A stretch of DNA of 64,000 bases. Origin: Caldilineaceae bacterium (GTDB lineage Bacteria; Chloroflexota; Anaerolineae; Caldilineales; Caldilineaceae). The position numbers and the translations under genes were made by a program. Shown in pieces: positions 61,369-64,000 of this stretch; within the stretch, counting starts at the first letter, position 1; the number at the start of each line of letters is the position of its first letter. The notes below the pieces were generated by a model. That model did not search any database and was not told the origin of the DNA. It saw only the letters and a list, made by a program, of their open reading frames with translations. The DNA is taken from positions 28,241 through 92,240 of the forward strand of contig JAPKMW010000034.1 in the NCBI GenBank assembly GCA_026645575.1, read 5' to 3'.

Positions 61369-63918
61369 TTACTTAACCGGCTCGACCCGGACATACTCAA
61401 CAGCTCGACCATTGAGCAACGCCCCAACCGGCGCCCCCGGCAAGCTTTCGGGAATCCAGATGGTGCCTGGTTGCACTTGGGTGTCGAGCTTGGCGGTCAG
61501 CTTCAGTTCACCGTTGCGGTTGGCAACTTTGACAGTGGCGCCGTCGGTGACTTTTAGTTTCGCCGCATCGTCCGGGTTGATGCCGACTTTTGCGCCAAAG
61601 GCCATGTCTTGCATCTTGGTGGTCAGGTTGAACAGATTGCCACCATCAAAGAGGACAGTGCCGCTAACCAACGCATAGGGCTGATTTTCGGTTGTCACCA
61701 GCCGTTGTTCCGCTTCACGGTAGGTCGGCTTGGGGCGCACCTTGGCGGCATCCCATTGCAAGCCGGCGTCACCAATGGCATCCCAGGTCAGCCCGCTGTA
61801 GATGGGGGCGGCTTTGGTGATTTCAACCGTAATCGCCTTCTCGTTGGCATACGACCAATTCGTGCCAAAGCGACCGGCCAGGTGATCCAGAATCATCCAG
61901 TCGGGTGCGGCCTTGCTGTCGGGGTCGCGCACGGCTTTTGGGGCGCGTTGGACACGGCGTTCCAGATTGGTAAAGGTGCCGTCACATTCTGACCAGCCCA
62001 ACGCCGGCAGCACGACATCCGCCTTTTGCGCCGTTTCGGTCAGGAAGAGATCTTGCACCACTAGGAAGTCGAGCTTGTCAAGCCCTTCGGCCCAACCCGG
62101 TCGTTCGGTGGCCGGGTTGGCGCCCATGATATAGAGCGCCTTGATCTCTTTGCCGGCGCCGTTCAACATCTGCTTGTAGCTCTTACCGGCCTGTTTGGGC
62201 AACGTGCAATTCCACATGCGTTCCAGCCGTTGGCGGGCATCGACGCTCTCCGCCGATTGGTGACCGGGCAGGCGGTTGGGCAGGACACCCATGTCGCGGG
62301 CGCCCTGGCTGTTGGCTTCGAGACCAACGTAGGCCAGCCGATCATAGTGGCCGGTAAGCAGCGCTAGATTGGTCAAGGCGTTAAGTACCTGTTCGCCATT
62401 TTCGCCACGAGCCGCCATCGGGCCATAGACAATCAAGGCGCTCTTGCTCTCCACCAGTAACTTGGCGGCGGCTTCGACGGCATTGGCATCAACGCCACAG
62501 AATTTGGTCAGCGCGTCATTGTTGACATCCGCCACCCACTGCTGTAACTCAGCCGGCTTTTCGCTGCTGAGGGCGAGGGCCGCTTTGGTCAAGCCATTGA
62601 GCAGCGTGACTTCCGTACCCGGCTTGTAGCTCAGGTATGGGCCGTCGTAGCGGGTCAGTTCGACCTCACGCGGATGGGCAATAATTAACTTCGCTTTGCC
62701 ACGGCGCACGGCGCGCTTGAGATGCACATCCAGCACCGGTAATTCTTCGCTGGGGTCAACGCCAAAGAGAAAAATCGTGTCCACTTTGGGATTCGGCCCA
62801 TATTGGGGCTTCATCACATCAGCCAGCGCCGGTAGACCGGTCGGCAAGGCGGCTACATCAGCGCCGTCGCGATGGTCAACATTGTTAGTGCCGATGATCT
62901 CACGTATAAAGCGTTGGAAGAGATAGTTGCTCTCGTTCGACACTTTGGCGCTGCCGATACCGCCGATGGCGTTGGCGCCGCTGCTGTTCTTAACTGCGTC
63001 CAATTTTTCTTTGACCAGTTGCAACGCCTCCGCCCAGGTCGCACCGACCAACTCACCGTTGCGACGCACCAGCGGCATGGTCAAGCGTTGTTCATGGTTG
63101 ACCCAGGCGTGGGCAAAGCGCCCCTTGTCACAGAGCCACTGATCATTGACCATCATATTTTCGCGCCCGACAATGCGGCGCAACTGATGGGTGCGCGTGT
63201 CGAGGCGCATATTGCAGCCGACCGAGCAGTGGTTGCAAACGCTGGGCGTACGTTCAATTTCCCACGGGCGATAACTAAAGCGGGAAACCCGATTCGTTAA
63301 CGCACCGACGGGGCAAAGGTCAATAATATTGCCGCCGGTCTTGGCATCCACCGGCTTGCCATCCTGGATGTCGATGATCGTTTCGCCGCCGCGCTCAAAG
63401 AGCGCCAGTTGCGGCTTGTCTTCCCACTCCTCCAGGTAGCGGATACAGCGCCAGCAGACAACACAGCGCTCTTGATCCAACACAATCGTGTCGGAGATCA
63501 TGTAATGTTTTTTCTTACGCCGCTTGGCTTCCACGAGTTGGCTGATGCCAGGGCCAAAGCGCATGGTCTGATCCTGCAACGGACACTCGCCCCCCTTGTC
63601 ACAGATGGGACAGTCGAGCGGGTGATTGAGCAGGATAAAGGCGAGATTGGCTTCTTGCGTGGCCTTGACCTGGGGCGTATCCGTGCGCACCACCATGCCC
63701 TCCGCCACCGGCACCGAGCAGGCAGTTTGCAACATCGGCCCACGCGGCCCGCTGATCTCGACCAAACACATGCGGCAGCAGGCCACCGGGTCTAACTTTG
63801 GGTGGCTGCAGAAGACGGGAATTTCGATATTCACCTTCTCTGCCGCATCCACCACCAATGTACCCTTCGGCACAGAGACAGGACGATCATTGATCGTCAA
63901 ATTAACTAATTCGGTCAT
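61369..63918 (-). CDS. nuoG: NADH-quinone oxidoreductase subunit G
   Basis: The large iron-sulfur subunit of complex I, 849 residues. The N-terminal [2Fe-2S] (CSHPKLDPVACCRMCLVE), the His-ligated [4Fe-4S] (HPLDCPICDKGGECPLQ) and CVVCWRCIR come first. Then comes a molybdopterin-oxidoreductase-like domain that starts with CNHCSVGCNMRLD, plus a fourth Cys in WLCDKGR. That is the ligand set of the extra N7 cluster found only in some bacteria. It is the first nuo gene inside the window. nuoF and the earlier genes should lie just beyond the right end (63919-64000 holds only the ribosome site GAGAGGTAG and spacer). Confidence 0.96.
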   Translation of the reverse strand: MTELVNLTINDRPVSVPKGTLVVDAAEKVNIEIPVFCSHPKLDPVACCRMCLVEISGPRGPMLQTACSVPVAEGMVVRTDTPQVKATQEANLAFILLNHPLDCPICDKGGECPLQDQTMRFGPGISQLVEAKRRKKKHYMISDTIVLDQERCVVCWRCIRYLEEWEDKPQLALFERGGETIIDIQDGKPVDAKTGGNIIDLCPVGALTNRVSRFSYRPWEIERTPSVCNHCSVGCNMRLDTRTHQLRRIVGRENMMVNDQWLCDKGRFAHAWVNHEQRLTMPLVRRNGELVGATWAEALQLVKEKLDAVKNSSGANAIGGIGSAKVSNESNYLFQRFIREIIGTNNVDHRDGADVAALPTGLPALADVMKPQYGPNPKVDTIFLFGVDPSEELPVLDVHLKRAVRRGKAKLIIAHPREVELTRYDGPYLSYKPGTEVTLLNGLTKAALALSSEKPAELQQWVADVNNDALTKFCGVDANAVEAAAKLLVESKSALIVYGPMAARGENGEQVLNALTNLALLTGHYDRLAYVGLEANSQGARDMGVLPNRLPGHQSAESVDARQRLERMWNCTLPKQAGKSYKQMLNGAGKEIKALYIMGANPATERPGWAEGLDKLDFLVVQDLFLTETAQKADVVLPALGWSECDGTFTNLERRVQRAPKAVRDPDSKAAPDWMILDHLAGRFGTNWSYANEKAITVEITKAAPIYSGLTWDAIGDAGLQWDAAKVRPKPTYREAEQRLVTTENQPYALVSGTVLFDGGNLFNLTTKMQDMAFGAKVGINPDDAAKLKVTDGATVKVANRNGELKLTAKLDTQVQPGTIWIPESLPGAPVGALLNGRAVEYVRVEPVK

Positions 63919-64000
63919 GAATCAACTACCTCTCGGTAAAATTTCGTTCAACCTGTAATCAAGCCTTTTGTTCTGAGCAAAGTAACATACTCTTCATAAC

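Noticed and set aside
1..64000. tRNA, rRNA, tmRNA or RNase P genes
   Set aside because: No cloverleaf with a TTCGA-type arm and no conserved rRNA, tmRNA or RNase P motifs were seen in any gap.

Overview
This 64 kb window comes from a bacterial chromosome, most likely a Chloroflexota member of the Anaerolineae/Caldilineae type. That placement is an inference. It rests on binding-protein lipoproteins with long Ala/Pro/Glu-rich linkers after the lipobox Cys, a mevalonate kinase (an archaeal-style isoprenoid route known in this phylum), a NAD-coupled Hox hydrogenase beside pyruvate:ferredoxin oxidoreductase, and intergenic regions packed with inverted repeats built from short repeated words. No rRNA, tRNA, CRISPR array, insertion sequence or prophage was recognised.

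Layout. 1-336 is the end of a TPR protein, followed by a rod-shaped RNA-like structure. 694-13388 (minus) is one energy operon: CBS protein, flavin reductase without the CxxC, PFOR carrying a HypA-like N-terminal domain, dihydroorotate-dehydrogenase-like protein, then hoxE-F-U-Y-H-W. 13755-16129 (plus) holds two paralogous membrane proteins, the second with TPRs. 16193-18102 (minus) is an AbiL/RloAB-type ATPase plus RloB defence pair. 18362-24575 (minus) is the urea ABC transporter urtABCDE followed by ureG. 24576-25531 is a long non-coding stretch with two tandem copies of an unrecognised small RNA, each with its own promoter. 25532-28506 holds moeA, a TIGR04076-like protein and a probable RNA ligase. 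28643-35743 (minus) is a peptide-type ABC operon that ends in an ECF sigma factor and a membrane protein resembling an anti-sigma factor. 36345-43040 (plus) holds an Rpn nuclease, a giant FtsX-like permease, a Dabb protein, mevalonate kinase and a tRNA-dihydrouridine synthase. 43070-47152 (minus) is the urease operon ureF-D-A-B-C. 47564-52929 holds a phosphoesterase, a cyclic amidohydrolase, a GT39-like membrane protein and a methyltransferase. 53046-63918 (minus) is the complex I operon nuoG-H-I-J-K-L-M-N, with a DUF433/DUF5615 toxin-antitoxin-like pair between nuoJ and nuoK.

How the genes fit together. Urea import (urt), a ring amidohydrolase and urease with UreD/F/G form a nitrogen-scavenging set split over two loci. 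No ureE is visible. PFOR makes reduced ferredoxin, Hox exchanges electrons between NAD(H) and protons/H2, and complex I oxidises NADH, so the window covers much of a flexible fermentative and respiratory redox network.

The most unusual material is non-coding. The sRNA pair upstream of urtA shows strand-specific G-U covariation and an exposed CCUCCUUU anti-Shine-Dalgarno-like tract. At least twenty word-built inverted repeats sit directly after stop codons inside operons. In several genes they supply the last codons, and in hoxW they have entered the 5' end of the coding region.
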